Under the pieces are notes generated by a model. That model had not been told where the DNA came from and did no database searches. It worked only from the letters and a program-made list of their open reading frames with translations. The position numbers and the translations under genes were made by a program. This document shows, one piece after another, positions 5,699 to 14,453 of a stretch of 33,736 nt of DNA. The DNA comes from a virus: positions 1 to 33,736 of IMG/VR virus record IMGVR_UViG_3300046804_004810. The stretch is one strand, 5' to 3'. Position 1 is the stretch's first letter. Each line of letters begins with the position of its first letter.

Positions 5699-8215
5699 AT
5701 GAATTTTTATACGAACGTCCACTTATACCGTAACGAAATCTTACTCCGCGGCTATGAAAATGGTAGTCGTATCAAGCGGTCCATTGAATACCAACCATAC
5801 CTGTTTGAACCTAACAAAGTATATGAAGCGAAGGGCGTTGATACGCCTTTTCGCACTTTAAAGGGTCAGAAGGTATACAAGCGTGAGTTTGATAACATAT
5901 ACGAAGCGCGAGATTACATTAAGAAGTTCGAAGGTATACCAGGCAAACCTATCTTCGGAATGACGACGTTCCAATACGCATTCATCAACGACAACTATCC
6001 CAACGACATTGACTACGACCCAAAAGCAATCTCTGTAGTCACACTTGATATTGAGACATCGACTGAAGGTGGATTCCCTGACATCACAACAGCAAACCGA
6101 ATGGTCACTGCTATCACTGTTCGTAAGAACGGTCAGTCGCTTGTGCTTGGCATGCATCCGTATAAGGTATCGAGCGATAGTGTCAAATACTTTCAGTGTA
6201 AGGATGAGACGGATCTCCTTACAAAGTTTCTTGCCATATGGCAATCGGAACAATATGCACCTGATGTTCTGACTGGTTGGAACGTTGAGTTCTTCGATAT
6301 TCCGTACCTCGTTAACCGTATTCGTCGGATCATGGGCGAAAGTGCTGCGAAACGCTTGTCGCCGTGGGGCATTCTTGAGGAACGTAAACTCGAGATTATG
6401 GGAAGAGAAAATACAGTATATGTGCCGGTCGGTATCACGATTATTGACTACATGCAGGCTTATAAGAAGTTCTCATTCTCACAACAAGAATCATTTAAGC
6501 TAGACCATATTGCATTTATTGAACTCGGTGAACGTAAGTTGGATTACTCCGAATACGAATCGATGCACGACTTCTATGTAAAAGACTTTCAGAAGTATAT
6601 CGATTACAACATTCGCGACGTTGAGCTTGTAGACAAGTTAGAAGACAAACTGAAATTCCTCGAACAGATTTTTGCTATTGCATATGATGGTAAAGTGAAC
6701 TTGATTGACGCATTTACTTCAGTGCGCATGTGGGACATTATCATCCACAACTACTTGCTGAAGAAAGGTATTGTCGTTCCCATTACAGATAAGCAAGATA
6801 AAGATGGACAGATTGTAGGAGCGTATGTTAAGGATCCTCAAGTTGGCCGGCATGACTGGGTTGTGTCGTTCGACCTTAACAGTCTGTACCCTCACTTGAT
6901 TATGCAATATAATATTTCACCTGAGACGATTGTAGGTCAATTGCCAGGCACTTCTATTGAGTCTATTCTCGATGGAGCATTGAACGACGAAGATATCCGT
7001 TCATCGATGGAACGAGACAATGTCGCCGTCGCAGCTTCTGGATTCAAATTTAGTCGCGACCAGCAAGGATTCCTGCCAGCGTTGATGTTTAATATGTACA
7101 ACGACCGGGTCAAGTACAAGAAGCAGATGATTGCTGCCAAGCAACAATACGAGAAGACCCCAACGTATGAGTTGGAGAAGGAAATTGCTCGTTGTCATAA
7201 CATGCAGCTTGCTAAGAAGATTCAATTGAACTCCGCTTATGGTGCTCTTTCGAATGTATACTTCCGTTGGTTCGATACAAACCTAGCGGAATCAATTACA
7301 ATGTCCGGTCAGCTATCAATTCGTTGGATGGAACGACGTATCAATCAGTACCTCAATAAGGTGCTCAAGACAAACGATATGGATTATGTCATTGCTTGCG
7401 ATACCGATTCAATGTATTTGAACCTTGCTGAATTTGTACGCCAGACTGCTGGCGATAAGACAGTAGAAGAGACGGTCACGTACCTCGACAAGGTATGTGA
7501 GCAAGTATTCGAGCCCTTCATTGACAAGTCATATCAACAATTAGCTGACTACGTCAACGCTTTCGATCAGAAAATGAAAATGAAGCGCGAAGCGATTGCC
7601 AATAAAGGAATATGGACAGCTAAGAAACGTTACATCCTCAATGTGTACAATAACGAAGGTGTTCAATATGCAGAACCGAAGTTGAAGTTGTCGGGCATTG
7701 AGGCTGTTCGTTCATCGACACCAAGCGCTTGTCGTGACAACATTAAACAGGCACTCAAGGTTATTATGTCTGGTACCGAATCGGACCTACAATCCTTTAT
7801 TGAGAAGTTCCGTAACGAATTTAAAACACTTCCGTTTGAAGACATTGCCTTTCCGCGTAGTGTGAGAGGTCTCAAAGAGTATGCTGATAACAGTACAATC
7901 TTCAGAAAGTCGACGCCAATCCACGTACGTGGGGCGTTGATATATAATCACATACTGAAAAATAAAGGTCTAACTGAAAGACTTCAAGAGATTGGCGAAG
8001 GCGAGAAGATCAAGTTTTGTTATTTGTTGTTGCCTAACTCTGCTCAATCTAATATAATATCTGCGCCTGGCACTCTTCCTAAGGAATTTGAACTTGCCAA
8101 GTACATTGATTACAATAAGCAATTTGAGAAATCATTCCTCGAACCACTAACAACAATTCTCGACGCCATTGGTTGGCAGTCGGAGAAGAGATCTACACTC
8201 GACGCATTTTTTTAG
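5699..8215 (+). CDS. 43: DNA polymerase, family B (T4 gp43 type)
   Basis: An 838-residue replicative polymerase with 3'-5' proofreading. Exonuclease motifs: Exo I D117-I-E119, Exo II N195 to D200 (WNVEFFD), Exo III Y303-N-I-R-D307. Polymerase motifs: A D392-L-N-S-L-Y-P398, B K507 region KKIQLNSAYG (506-515), C D568-T-D-S571, and a KKRY motif (TAKKRYILN) after motif C. The last residues, STLDAFF, resemble a sliding-clamp-binding tail. All catalytic residues are present. It is slightly shorter than T4 gp43 (898 residues), as in other marine T4-likes. Start and stop abut the neighbouring genes, within the early operon read from about 2923. Confidence 0.98.
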   Translation: MNFYTNVHLYRNEILLRGYENGSRIKRSIEYQPYLFEPNKVYEAKGVDTPFRTLKGQKVYKREFDNIYEARDYIKKFEGIPGKPIFGMTTFQYAFINDNYPNDIDYDPKAISVVTLDIETSTEGGFPDITTANRMVTAITVRKNGQSLVLGMHPYKVSSDSVKYFQCKDETDLLTKFLAIWQSEQYAPDVLTGWNVEFFDIPYLVNRIRRIMGESAAKRLSPWGILEERKLEIMGRENTVYVPVGITIIDYMQAYKKFSFSQQESFKLDHIAFIELGERKLDYSEYESMHDFYVKDFQKYIDYNIRDVELVDKLEDKLKFLEQIFAIAYDGKVNLIDAFTSVRMWDIIIHNYLLKKGIVVPITDKQDKDGQIVGAYVKDPQVGRHDWVVSFDLNSLYPHLIMQYNISPETIVGQLPGTSIESILDGALNDEDIRSSMERDNVAVAASGFKFSRDQQGFLPALMFNMYNDRVKYKKQMIAAKQQYEKTPTYELEKEIARCHNMQLAKKIQLNSAYGALSNVYFRWFDTNLAESITMSGQLSIRWMERRINQYLNKVLKTNDMDYVIACDTDSMYLNLAEFVRQTAGDKTVEETVTYLDKVCEQVFEPFIDKSYQQLADYVNAFDQKMKMKREAIANKGIWTAKKRYILNVYNNEGVQYAEPKLKLSGIEAVRSSTPSACRDNIKQALKVIMSGTESDLQSFIEKFRNEFKTLPFEDIAFPRSVRGLKEYADNSTIFRKSTPIHVRGALIYNHILKNKGLTERLQEIGEGEKIKFCYLLLPNSAQSNIISAPGTLPKEFELAKYIDYNKQFEKSFLEPLTTILDAIGWQSEKRSTLDAFF

Positions 8216-8222
8216 GACACAT

Positions 8223-8504
8223 ATGGCTACTACGGATTTTGATTTTGGGTTCTCTGCTGTCAGCGAAGAAGAGCTGAAGGCTATGGAGCGTCAGCTCCAG
8301 CAGCAAGTAAATGAAAAGCATGCAGAATTACAAACTGTATCAAAAACTTATGAAGAGAAACTGAACGCATTGTATACAATGATTATGCCTCTTCTGAGAA
8401 ACCTTGCTAAGGATGATGATACCAAAGAATATATCCACTGGCCCGGACGTCAAGAGAAAATGAAAGCATTCATTAAAAAAGTGGAAACATTAGTCAATGG
8501 TTAA
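8223..8504 (+). CDS. Small coiled-coil protein after the polymerase
   Basis: A 93-residue protein beginning MATTDFDFGFSAVSEEELKA. A long helix (about residues 18-60) is rich in E, Q and L and likely forms a coiled coil. It has an AGGA site before ATG 8223; the upstream in-frame ATG at 8169 lies inside the polymerase gene and adds unrelated sequence. Homologues with the same FDFGF start are, from memory, common in T4-like aquatic phages; function unknown. It overlaps the next gene by 8 bases. Confidence 0.8.
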   Translation: MATTDFDFGFSAVSEEELKAMERQLQQQVNEKHAELQTVSKTYEEKLNALYTMIMPLLRNLAKDDDTKEYIHWPGRQEKMKAFIKKVETLVNG

Positions 8505-9408
8505 TTATATTGCATTACTGGTTGCGTTAGTGCTTTCTGCCGTCGCTGCCTATTATTCAATCATAGGATTAACGACAATCTTTGCGTCGGCGTTTATTCC
8601 TATTGTTATTATGGGGTCTTCACTCGAGGCTGCAAAGGTTGTTGCAGTGTCGTGGGTGTATAGGAATTGGAACACTGCTCCTATCCTGATCAAATATTAT
8701 TTGATTTCAGCTATATGTGTGTTGATGCTAATCACGAGCATGGGCACGTTTGGTTACTTGTCTAAAGCTCACATGGACCAAGCTGTACCTACAGGGTCAG
8801 CACAAGACAAACTCAGTATTATTGATGAGAAGATCAGAATTGCAAAGGAGAATGTCGATGCCAATCGCAAAGCACTTAAACAGCTCGATGAGAGCGTGGA
8901 CCAGGTTATGGGTCGAAGTACAGATGAAAAGGGTGCCGATAAAGCTGTCAACCTTCGACGTTCGCAACAGAAAGAAAGAACTCGTCTTTTCAGTGAAATT
9001 GAAGCCGAGCAGAAAAAACTTAGTGTGCTTAGCGAAGAACGGATTCCTCTCGCTAATGACCTCAGGAAGATAACGTCCGAAGTTGGTCCAATCAAATACA
9101 TTGCTGAGCTAATGTATGACCAAGCCTCTGATGATATTTTAGATAAAGCTGTACGTTGGGTAATTATTTTAATTGTTATTGTTTTTGATCCATTAGCAAT
9201 TGTTTTGTTGATTGCAGCCAACCACGGTATATTTGGCACCAAAGAAGAAGCACCACCTCAGTTTACAAGACCAATTGAAAAAGAGATTTCAAGTTTATCA
9301 CCCAAACCAAAGAATCCCAGTTGGATCAAAAGGACTTCGGAGTTGATCCAAAAGCGTAAAAAAGGTATCATAGAGATTGACAAGAACACTGTTATGAAAA
9401 TGAAGTGA
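8497..9408 (+). CDS. Membrane protein with central coiled coil
   Basis: A 303-residue protein. Three hydrophobic segments lie near the N-terminus (about residues 4-24, 27-47 and 66-87) and one near the C-terminus (about 221-245). Between them is a roughly 110-residue charged coiled coil (KLSIIDEKIRIAKENVDANR onward). The topology suggests anchoring in the inner membrane with a helical rod. It lies in the replication operon, so a role in membrane attachment of replication or in early host takeover is possible but not shown. It overlaps the preceding gene by 8 bases. Similar proteins occur in other aquatic T4-like phages without assigned function. Confidence 0.8.
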   Translation: MVNYIALLVALVLSAVAAYYSIIGLTTIFASAFIPIVIMGSSLEAAKVVAVSWVYRNWNTAPILIKYYLISAICVLMLITSMGTFGYLSKAHMDQAVPTGSAQDKLSIIDEKIRIAKENVDANRKALKQLDESVDQVMGRSTDEKGADKAVNLRRSQQKERTRLFSEIEAEQKKLSVLSEERIPLANDLRKITSEVGPIKYIAELMYDQASDDILDKAVRWVIILIVIVFDPLAIVLLIAANHGIFGTKEEAPPQFTRPIEKEISSLSPKPKNPSWIKRTSELIQKRKKGIIEIDKNTVMKMK

Positions 9409-9415
9409 GGATAAT

Positions 9416-9598
9416 ATGGAAGATTTCGAAACACATCCACGCGGCACATTTGATGAAATTAAAGCCTCTCGTGCATTAGCGTCTGCTATTGAAGAAGAGC
9501 TTCAGTCGCATAATTGTGAGTTACCTGTTAAAGTCATACAAGCCTATAATAAGCTGTATGGCCAATATATTAGACAAATGGAAATGGAGCAGCAATGA
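9416..9598 (+). CDS. 60-residue protein upstream of uvsX
   Basis: A small acidic helical protein, [20 protein letters not shown] onward, with GAGGAT placed well before the ATG. Its stop overlaps the uvsX start (ATGA), so it should be co-translated with UvsX. The position fits small accessory genes in T4-like genomes. It has no recognisable domain. Confidence 0.75.
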   Translation: MEDFETHPRGTFDEIKASRALASAIEEELQSHNCELPVKVIQAYNKLYGQYIRQMEMEQQ

Positions 9599-10614
9599 GT
9601 TTTTTTAAAGATTTAGTGGAGAGCATAAAAGATGAAGATACTTCTTTGGCCAGTGACGGCGTTGGTAGTGCTGAGTTTGGGGGGTTTATTGATACTGGCA
9701 GCTACATGCTCAATGCTGTTCTCAGCGGTAGCATCTACGGCGGCGTCCCTGATAATAAAGTTACTGCTTTTGCAGGAGAGTCCGCTACTGGTAAAACTTA
9801 CTTCGTTCTTGGGGTCGTCAGGGCTTTCCTCGACAAACACCGAGACGGAGGAGTTGTCTACTATGACACCGAAGCAGCAGTCACGAAACAAATGATGGAA
9901 GACCGCGGTATTGATACATCACGTGTCATCATTGCGGAACCTGATACAATTCAAAAGTTTAAAACTCATGCGCTTAAGATGATAGATGCGTATGAAAAGC
10001 AACCAGAAGACAAACGTCCTCCTATGATGTTCGTCTTAGACAGTCTTGGCTTGTTGTCTACCTCGAAAGAGATGGAGGACAGCTTAGAAGGTAAGGATAC
10101 ACGCGACATGACTAAAGCACAAGTCATTAAAGCCGCGTTCCGTGTTCTTACTTTGAAATTAGCAAAGGTCAAAATACCTATGCTTGTTACTAACCATGTC
10201 TATGAACTAGTAGGATCATATGTACCAACAAAAGAACTCGGTGGCGGAACAGGACTCAAATACGCGGCTAGCACGATTGCTATGCTCTCCAAGCGGAAAG
10301 AAAAAGACGGAACAGACGTCGTCGGCAACATCATCAAAGTCAAGATGTACAAGTCTAGATTATCTAAGGAACACGCACAAGCAGAAGTGTTACTTACTTA
10401 CGAAAAAGGACTCGACAAATACTACGGCTTGATTGATCTAGCTGAGAAGTATGGCATCTTTAAAAAGTCGTCGACTCGGTATGAGCTGCCTGATGGTACA
10501 AAAGTCTTTGGTAAAAACATTAACGAAGACCCAGAAAAATATTACACTCCCGAGGTAATGGCCCGACTTGAAGAGGCAGCCAAGAAAGAGTTTAGTTATG
10601 GTGTCGGAGAGTAA
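9595..10614 (+). CDS. uvsX: UvsX, RecA-like recombinase
   Basis: A 339-residue strand-exchange ATPase for recombination-dependent replication and repair. The Walker A motif is G61-E-S-A-T-G-K-T68, the Walker B strand is MMFVLD (144-149), and [10 protein letters not shown] is the RecA-type strand after Walker [20 protein letters not shown] corresponds to the loop region before LKYAASTI. The length is slightly below T4 UvsX (391 residues), with the C-terminus shorter. It overlaps the 60-residue gene by four bases and the oxygenase-like gene by 17 bases. Confidence 0.96.
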   Translation: MSFFKDLVESIKDEDTSLASDGVGSAEFGGFIDTGSYMLNAVLSGSIYGGVPDNKVTAFAGESATGKTYFVLGVVRAFLDKHRDGGVVYYDTEAAVTKQMMEDRGIDTSRVIIAEPDTIQKFKTHALKMIDAYEKQPEDKRPPMMFVLDSLGLLSTSKEMEDSLEGKDTRDMTKAQVIKAAFRVLTLKLAKVKIPMLVTNHVYELVGSYVPTKELGGGTGLKYAASTIAMLSKRKEKDGTDVVGNIIKVKMYKSRLSKEHAQAEVLLTYEKGLDKYYGLIDLAEKYGIFKKSSTRYELPDGTKVFGKNINEDPEKYYTPEVMARLEEAAKKEFSYGVGE

Positions 10615-11218
10615 TGTTGTATATCACAAAGTCTTCCCTACACTAATCACACAAGCTACGCTCGACTTAGATGTTGAGCGTATGGCTTCCGATATATTGA
10701 AGGTCAGTGAAACTCTGGATAGTAATTATTCTGGAGGATACACTTCATACAGGGAGCGAGAAGCCATACACGGTAAGTTCCGCGATGTGTATGGCGTTGA
10801 TAAGGTGTTTCAATCAATCAGAAAGTTGTATGATTGCTGCAACGACGAACAACATTTCATTCCTCCCGCTCCTCCGAAAGTGTATGGTTGGATCAATGTA
10901 ATGACGAAGGGTGGCCACCACCGTAAACACAACCACTACAAGCATTCGTATGGTAGTATGGTGTATTCAGGAACATTCTATATTAGATGGTTGCCTGGCA
11001 TGAGTCAGATAAGATTTTTCTCACCCCTCGAAACCCTTAAAGAAGTAGAACCTGATGTGTTCCCTCCAGGGGATCATTCCGTGTATAATATACCCTCGTT
11101 TACTGTAGACACTCCACCTAATACATTACTAATGTGGCCTTCATGGTTGAATCATGAAGTACCAGAAATGCTCGTTGATGGTCCGAGGATAACATTATCA
11201 TATAACGTTTATTATTGA
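10598..11218 (+). CDS. 2-oxoglutarate/Fe(II) oxygenase-like protein
   Basis: A 206-residue protein of the phage 2OG-Fe(II) oxygenase type. The core is W98-I-N-V-M-T-K-G-G, followed by H108-R-K-H111-N-H113, [11 protein letters not shown], then MWPSWLNHE (H186) and R197-I-T-L-S-Y-N. The cluster of His, the late His and the Arg that would hold 2-oxoglutarate are all visible. The substrate is unknown. I chose ATG 10598 (AAAGAG upstream); GTG at 10601 is also possible. Placed between uvsX and the helicase gene, it is probably expressed early. Confidence 0.85.
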   Translation: MVSESNVVYHKVFPTLITQATLDLDVERMASDILKVSETLDSNYSGGYTSYREREAIHGKFRDVYGVDKVFQSIRKLYDCCNDEQHFIPPAPPKVYGWINVMTKGGHHRKHNHYKHSYGSMVYSGTFYIRWLPGMSQIRFFSPLETLKEVEPDVFPPGDHSVYNIPSFTVDTPPNTLLMWPSWLNHEVPEMLVDGPRITLSYNVYY

Positions 11219-11225
11219 GAACCGA

Positions 11226-12614
11226 ATGATAGAAAAAGCAATATTTGCGAATTTAATTTTTAATGAGCAGTACGCCAGAAAAGCATTACCATTCCTAAAG
11301 ACAGAATACTTTCAGTCGCGCACCGATCAAGCGCTGTTTAAAATCATCGACAAGTATGTGCAAGAATACAACAACTTTCCTACGAAGACTGCTCTTGCCG
11401 TCGAGATAAGCGACTATCCAGATCTTAACGACAACGAAGAGCAAGGTCTTCAACAGTTTGTTGATCAACTAGTTGAGGATGCAAGCACAGATCAAGATTG
11501 GTTACTGGATCAAACAGAAAAATTCTGCCAAGATAAGGCAGTGTACAATGCCATTATGAAATCTATTCAGATATTCGATGGCAAAGGTAATACAGACAAA
11601 GGTGCGATTCCAACTCTACTATCTGAAGCACTTGCTGTGTCTTTCGATACACACATTGGCCACGACTTCATTGAAGATGCTGATAGTCGGTATGAGTTCT
11701 ATCACAAAAAAGAACATCGCATTCCTTTTGATCTAGATTACTTTAACCGTATCACGAAGGGTGGGTTACCAAAGAAGACGTTGAATATCGCTCTTGCTGG
11801 TACAGGGGTCGGTAAGTCATTGTTTATGTGTCACTGCGCTGCTGCTAACCTAACCAAAGGCCTTAATGTACTATACATCACGATGGAAATGGCAGAGGAA
11901 AGAATTGCCGAACGTATTGATGCCAACTTATTGAACGTCACGTTAGAAGAGCTTGCCATCTTACCAAAAGATGTGTACCAGAAAAAGATCGATCGGTTGA
12001 AAGAAAATACAAAAGGTAAACTGATTGTCAAAGAATATCCAACATCATCGGCTGGTAGTGGACATTTCAGACATTTGTTGAACGAATTGATCCTAAAGCG
12101 CAATTTCACTCCTTCGATCATATACATTGATTATTTGAACATTTGTACTTCTAGTAGATTGAAGCAAGGAGCGAATGTCAACTCTTACACGTATATCAAA
12201 TCGATTGCTGAAGAGTTACGTGGTCTAGCGGTGGAATTCAACGTTCCTATCGTATCTGCAACACAAACAACGCGTTCTGGATATTCTAGTTCGGACGTTG
12301 GTCTGGAAGATACGAGCGAATCGTTTGGATTACCAGCAACTGCCGACTTTATGTTTGCTTTGATGTCGAATGAAGAGCTGCAAGAAATGAACCAAATGGT
12401 CGTAAAACAGCTTAAAAACCGTTATAACGACCCATCATACATGCGAAAATTCATTATTGGCGTGGATCGCGCAAAAATGAAGCTGTACGATGTTGAGCAA
12501 CACGCACATGAGGAATTGATAGATAATGGGCCTGCTTTTGACAAAACAGACACCGGCGTCCGCCTCAAACAGGAGCGGAAATTCGATCGTAGTGCGTTTG
12601 AAGGGTTCAGTTGA
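11226..12614 (+). CDS. 41: Replicative DNA helicase, T4 gp41 / DnaB type
   Basis: A 462-residue ring helicase that would unwind DNA at the phage fork. The N-terminal helical domain is about residues 1-150. The RecA-type ATPase has Walker A A191-G-T-G-V-G-K-S198, the following-strand motif VLYITMEMAEERIAERIDA, and Walker B IIYIDYLNI (298-306). The downstream PIVSATQTTRSGY carries the DnaB motif H3-like Q, and MRKFIIGVDRAKMKLYDV the C-terminal strands. Length agrees with T4 gp41 (475). No separate primase or helicase loader is seen in the window. Its stop overlaps the start of the 41-residue gene. Confidence 0.96.
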   Translation: MIEKAIFANLIFNEQYARKALPFLKTEYFQSRTDQALFKIIDKYVQEYNNFPTKTALAVEISDYPDLNDNEEQGLQQFVDQLVEDASTDQDWLLDQTEKFCQDKAVYNAIMKSIQIFDGKGNTDKGAIPTLLSEALAVSFDTHIGHDFIEDADSRYEFYHKKEHRIPFDLDYFNRITKGGLPKKTLNIALAGTGVGKSLFMCHCAAANLTKGLNVLYITMEMAEERIAERIDANLLNVTLEELAILPKDVYQKKIDRLKENTKGKLIVKEYPTSSAGSGHFRHLLNELILKRNFTPSIIYIDYLNICTSSRLKQGANVNSYTYIKSIAEELRGLAVEFNVPIVSATQTTRSGYSSSDVGLEDTSESFGLPATADFMFALMSNEELQEMNQMVVKQLKNRYNDPSYMRKFIIGVDRAKMKLYDVEQHAHEELIDNGPAFDKTDTGVRLKQERKFDRSAFEGFS

Positions 12615-12739
12615 TGCGGTTAATCTTATTCTGCGTGGTTTTCCCCATAAATGTTGTTATTTTTACAGTCTGCACTTTCGTTGAGTGGGCAGTTGAGTTG
12701 TTCAATCTACCTAGCGAATTGTGGGACGACCTAAAATGA
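12614..12739 (+). CDS. 41-residue single-span membrane peptide
   Basis: Encodes MRLILFCVVFPINVVIFTVC followed by an amphipathic tail ending in LWDDLK. Residues about 2-22 form a hydrophobic transmembrane segment and the C-terminus is acidic. Its start overlaps the helicase stop (TGATG) and its stop overlaps the next start (ATGA), which strongly supports a real translated gene. An AAGG lies about 10 bases upstream. No function can be assigned; small membrane peptides in early operons may act on host membranes or superinfection. Confidence 0.65.
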   Translation: MRLILFCVVFPINVVIFTVCTFVEWAVELFNLPSELWDDLK

Positions 12740-13236
12740 CAGCAAAAAAGCCGACCAAAAAATTACATATTGAAATCTACGGAAAATGTGATAATCGGCT
12801 TAAAAAGATAGTTCGCGATGCGGCTGAATTCTACCTTTCGATATTGATGCCCCGCCACAAATACAACGCTCTCACTATTCATATACACTTCAAAAATAGA
12901 CGTGGAATGAAAGGAGATGAAGGTACTTGTATGGTGATGGAGTCAAATAGTCGAAACACACCAATCGAGTTTGAGCTCGAGCTCAACCGCGAAAACAATA
13001 CCAAAACTACCCTTTTCAATCTAGCACACGAGCTCGTGCACGTGAAGCAATTTGCTTTACGTGAACTAAATGAAGAGCAAACAACGTGGCACGGTAAACA
13101 CTACGATGATGATAAGATTGATTACTGGGATCTGCCTTGGGAAATAGATGCGTACGGCCGTGAACGCGGGTTATACACTAGATTCGTGCAAAAGTATAAG
13201 CTAGATAGTATTGATGAGGAGTTTCTTTTTGTATAA
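12736..13236 (+). CDS. SprT-like zinc metallopeptidase
   Basis: A 166-residue protein with the zincin motif H98-E-L-V-H102 in the context FNLAHELVHVKQFA, and a downstream PWEIDAYGRE (E136) that could provide the third ligand. SprT-like proteins cleave or bind DNA-associated proteins; phage members are uncharacterised. No C-terminal zinc ribbon is present. I chose ATG 12736, in four-base overlap with the membrane peptide, over GTG 12721. Next to the helicase gene, a role in DNA-protein crosslink removal or replication is possible but inferred. Confidence 0.82.
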   Translation: MTAKKPTKKLHIEIYGKCDNRLKKIVRDAAEFYLSILMPRHKYNALTIHIHFKNRRGMKGDEGTCMVMESNSRNTPIEFELELNRENNTKTTLFNLAHELVHVKQFALRELNEEQTTWHGKHYDDDKIDYWDLPWEIDAYGRERGLYTRFVQKYKLDSIDEEFLFV

Positions 13237-13238
13237 CG

Positions 13239-13448
13239 ATGACCAAAAAACTTGTAACAATAACGCCCGTTCAATTCGGTAACTGGATTGTCCAAGCTAG
13301 TGTGCTGGACAATGATAGCATATGCATCATCGTATACCACAAAAACAATCTACGGTGTTTTGTTCAATTTTTCGAGAACGAAGATAAAGCTAATGTGTTT
13401 GTAAAGTCGATCATTAATTATAACCACAAAGTTTTTACTGATAAATAA
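13239..13448 (+). CDS. Small hypothetical protein, end of early operon
   Basis: A 69-residue mixed alpha/beta protein starting MTKKLVTITPVQFGNWIVQA. It follows the SprT-like gene by 2 bases and shares its direction. It has no recognisable family. Its last codons form part of a late-type promoter motif (13440-13450), so it probably marks the end of the replication operon. Confidence 0.65.
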   Translation: MTKKLVTITPVQFGNWIVQASVLDNDSICIIVYHKNNLRCFVQFFENEDKANVFVKSIINYNHKVFTDK

Positions 13449-13450
13449 AG
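13440..13450 (+). promoter_or_regulatory. T4-like late promoter (weaker match)
   Basis: GATAAATAAAG overlaps the stop of the preceding gene and lies 31 bases before the ATG at 13482. The ATAAATA core matches; the flank differs from the CTT seen at other sites. It marks the switch from replication to virion genes. Confidence 0.5.
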
Positions 13451-13481
13451 AAGAAAACAAACATAACGTGTTTATAATTCA

Positions 13482-14453
13482 ATGAAAACATTCAAAACAT
13501 TTATTCAACTAGACGAAGGTGTGATTCCTTCGGGTGCTGGAACAAAGGGTTGGTCCCATAGTGGTGCCAAATATTTTGATCAGCTTGCGCCAGAAGATAA
13601 GCGCTATACGTTAGCTAATGATGCACATGGTGCCTCAGCAGGTGAAAAGGTCGAAGTTGTTAGTAAGCCTTATGAAGTCGGCGGCAAAATGCATGTCGAT
13701 ATCAAGCACCCATCGACAGGGAAAAAGGTACCGCTTCGCGTCGATAACCTCCACAAGCCAGGTCTAGAAAACAAATCAAATTCCCGCGACAAAGAAGATC
13801 TTGCGTTCAGTCAATTAACGAGCGGCATCGAGGCAGCAAAGAAACAATCTGGTAAGCCATATATGAATATGAAGATTGGTGGCCAAGTTCATAAAATTGT
13901 TGGCGCCCATCAAATTCCAGGTAACCCGAAAGCGGACTTTGCCTTAGTAAACGATAAAGGCGAACACGTCTACCACATCAGCCATAAAGATGGATCGTTG
14001 CCAAAGCATCATCAAGGATATGCAACCAGCCACAAAGATGTCGAGGACACCGACACGTTTAAGAACTTTATAGGTCTTACTCATGCTGCAGTAGGCGACA
14101 ACCCTGACGCGCTTGAGGGACGTACCGTTGCAGCAAAACTCAACAATAAGAATCCCGAACATCAAGAGATTATCAAGCGGTCAGTGTGGGGTAAAGATCA
14201 TGCGTCTGGCAAAACAGGAATTAATAACGTCGACGTTGTACATCAAGGCGTAATGCGAGTAACGCGCGGCGCTGGTGGCAATTATGAAATTCACTCCGAT
14301 AACGAAATGCATCGCGGAGATGAATTTAAACACCAATATCAAATGCATGTGCGTAAAGCAAGCGACAGAACATTGCCTGGTACAAAGATTAAGGGACGGT
14401 TCTTTGTACACGAAGTGGGCGGTAGAACAAACACAGACGAATTGAAACTATGA
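13482..14453 (+). CDS. Late protein with capsid-targeting-like N-terminus; possible nuclease fold
   Basis: A 323-residue protein beginning MKTFKTFIQLDEG. This resembles the T4 internal-head-protein targeting peptide (MKTYQEFIAEA), including a possible gp21 cleavage site L-D-E before G13. The remainder is basic and His-rich. The segment IPGNPKADFALVNDKGEHVY, followed by HISHKDG, has the D-x(n)-x-K layout (D152, K169) of PD-(D/E)xK nucleases, but a serine stands where D/E is expected, so this is only a suggestion. It overlaps the next gene by four bases (ATGA). Relatives are, I believe, present in aquatic T4-like phages as hypothetical proteins. Confidence 0.75.
   Translation: MKTFKTFIQLDEGVIPSGAGTKGWSHSGAKYFDQLAPEDKRYTLANDAHGASAGEKVEVVSKPYEVGGKMHVDIKHPSTGKKVPLRVDNLHKPGLENKSNSRDKEDLAFSQLTSGIEAAKKQSGKPYMNMKIGGQVHKIVGAHQIPGNPKADFALVNDKGEHVYHISHKDGSLPKHHQGYATSHKDVEDTDTFKNFIGLTHAAVGDNPDALEGRTVAAKLNNKNPEHQEIIKRSVWGKDHASGKTGINNVDVVHQGVMRVTRGAGGNYEIHSDNEMHRGDEFKHQYQMHVRKASDRTLPGTKIKGRFFVHEVGGRTNTDELKL

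Noticed and set aside
12721-12735. GTG start for the SprT-like gene
   Set aside because: ATG 12736 sits in a four-base overlap with the preceding small gene, the usual coupling in this operon.
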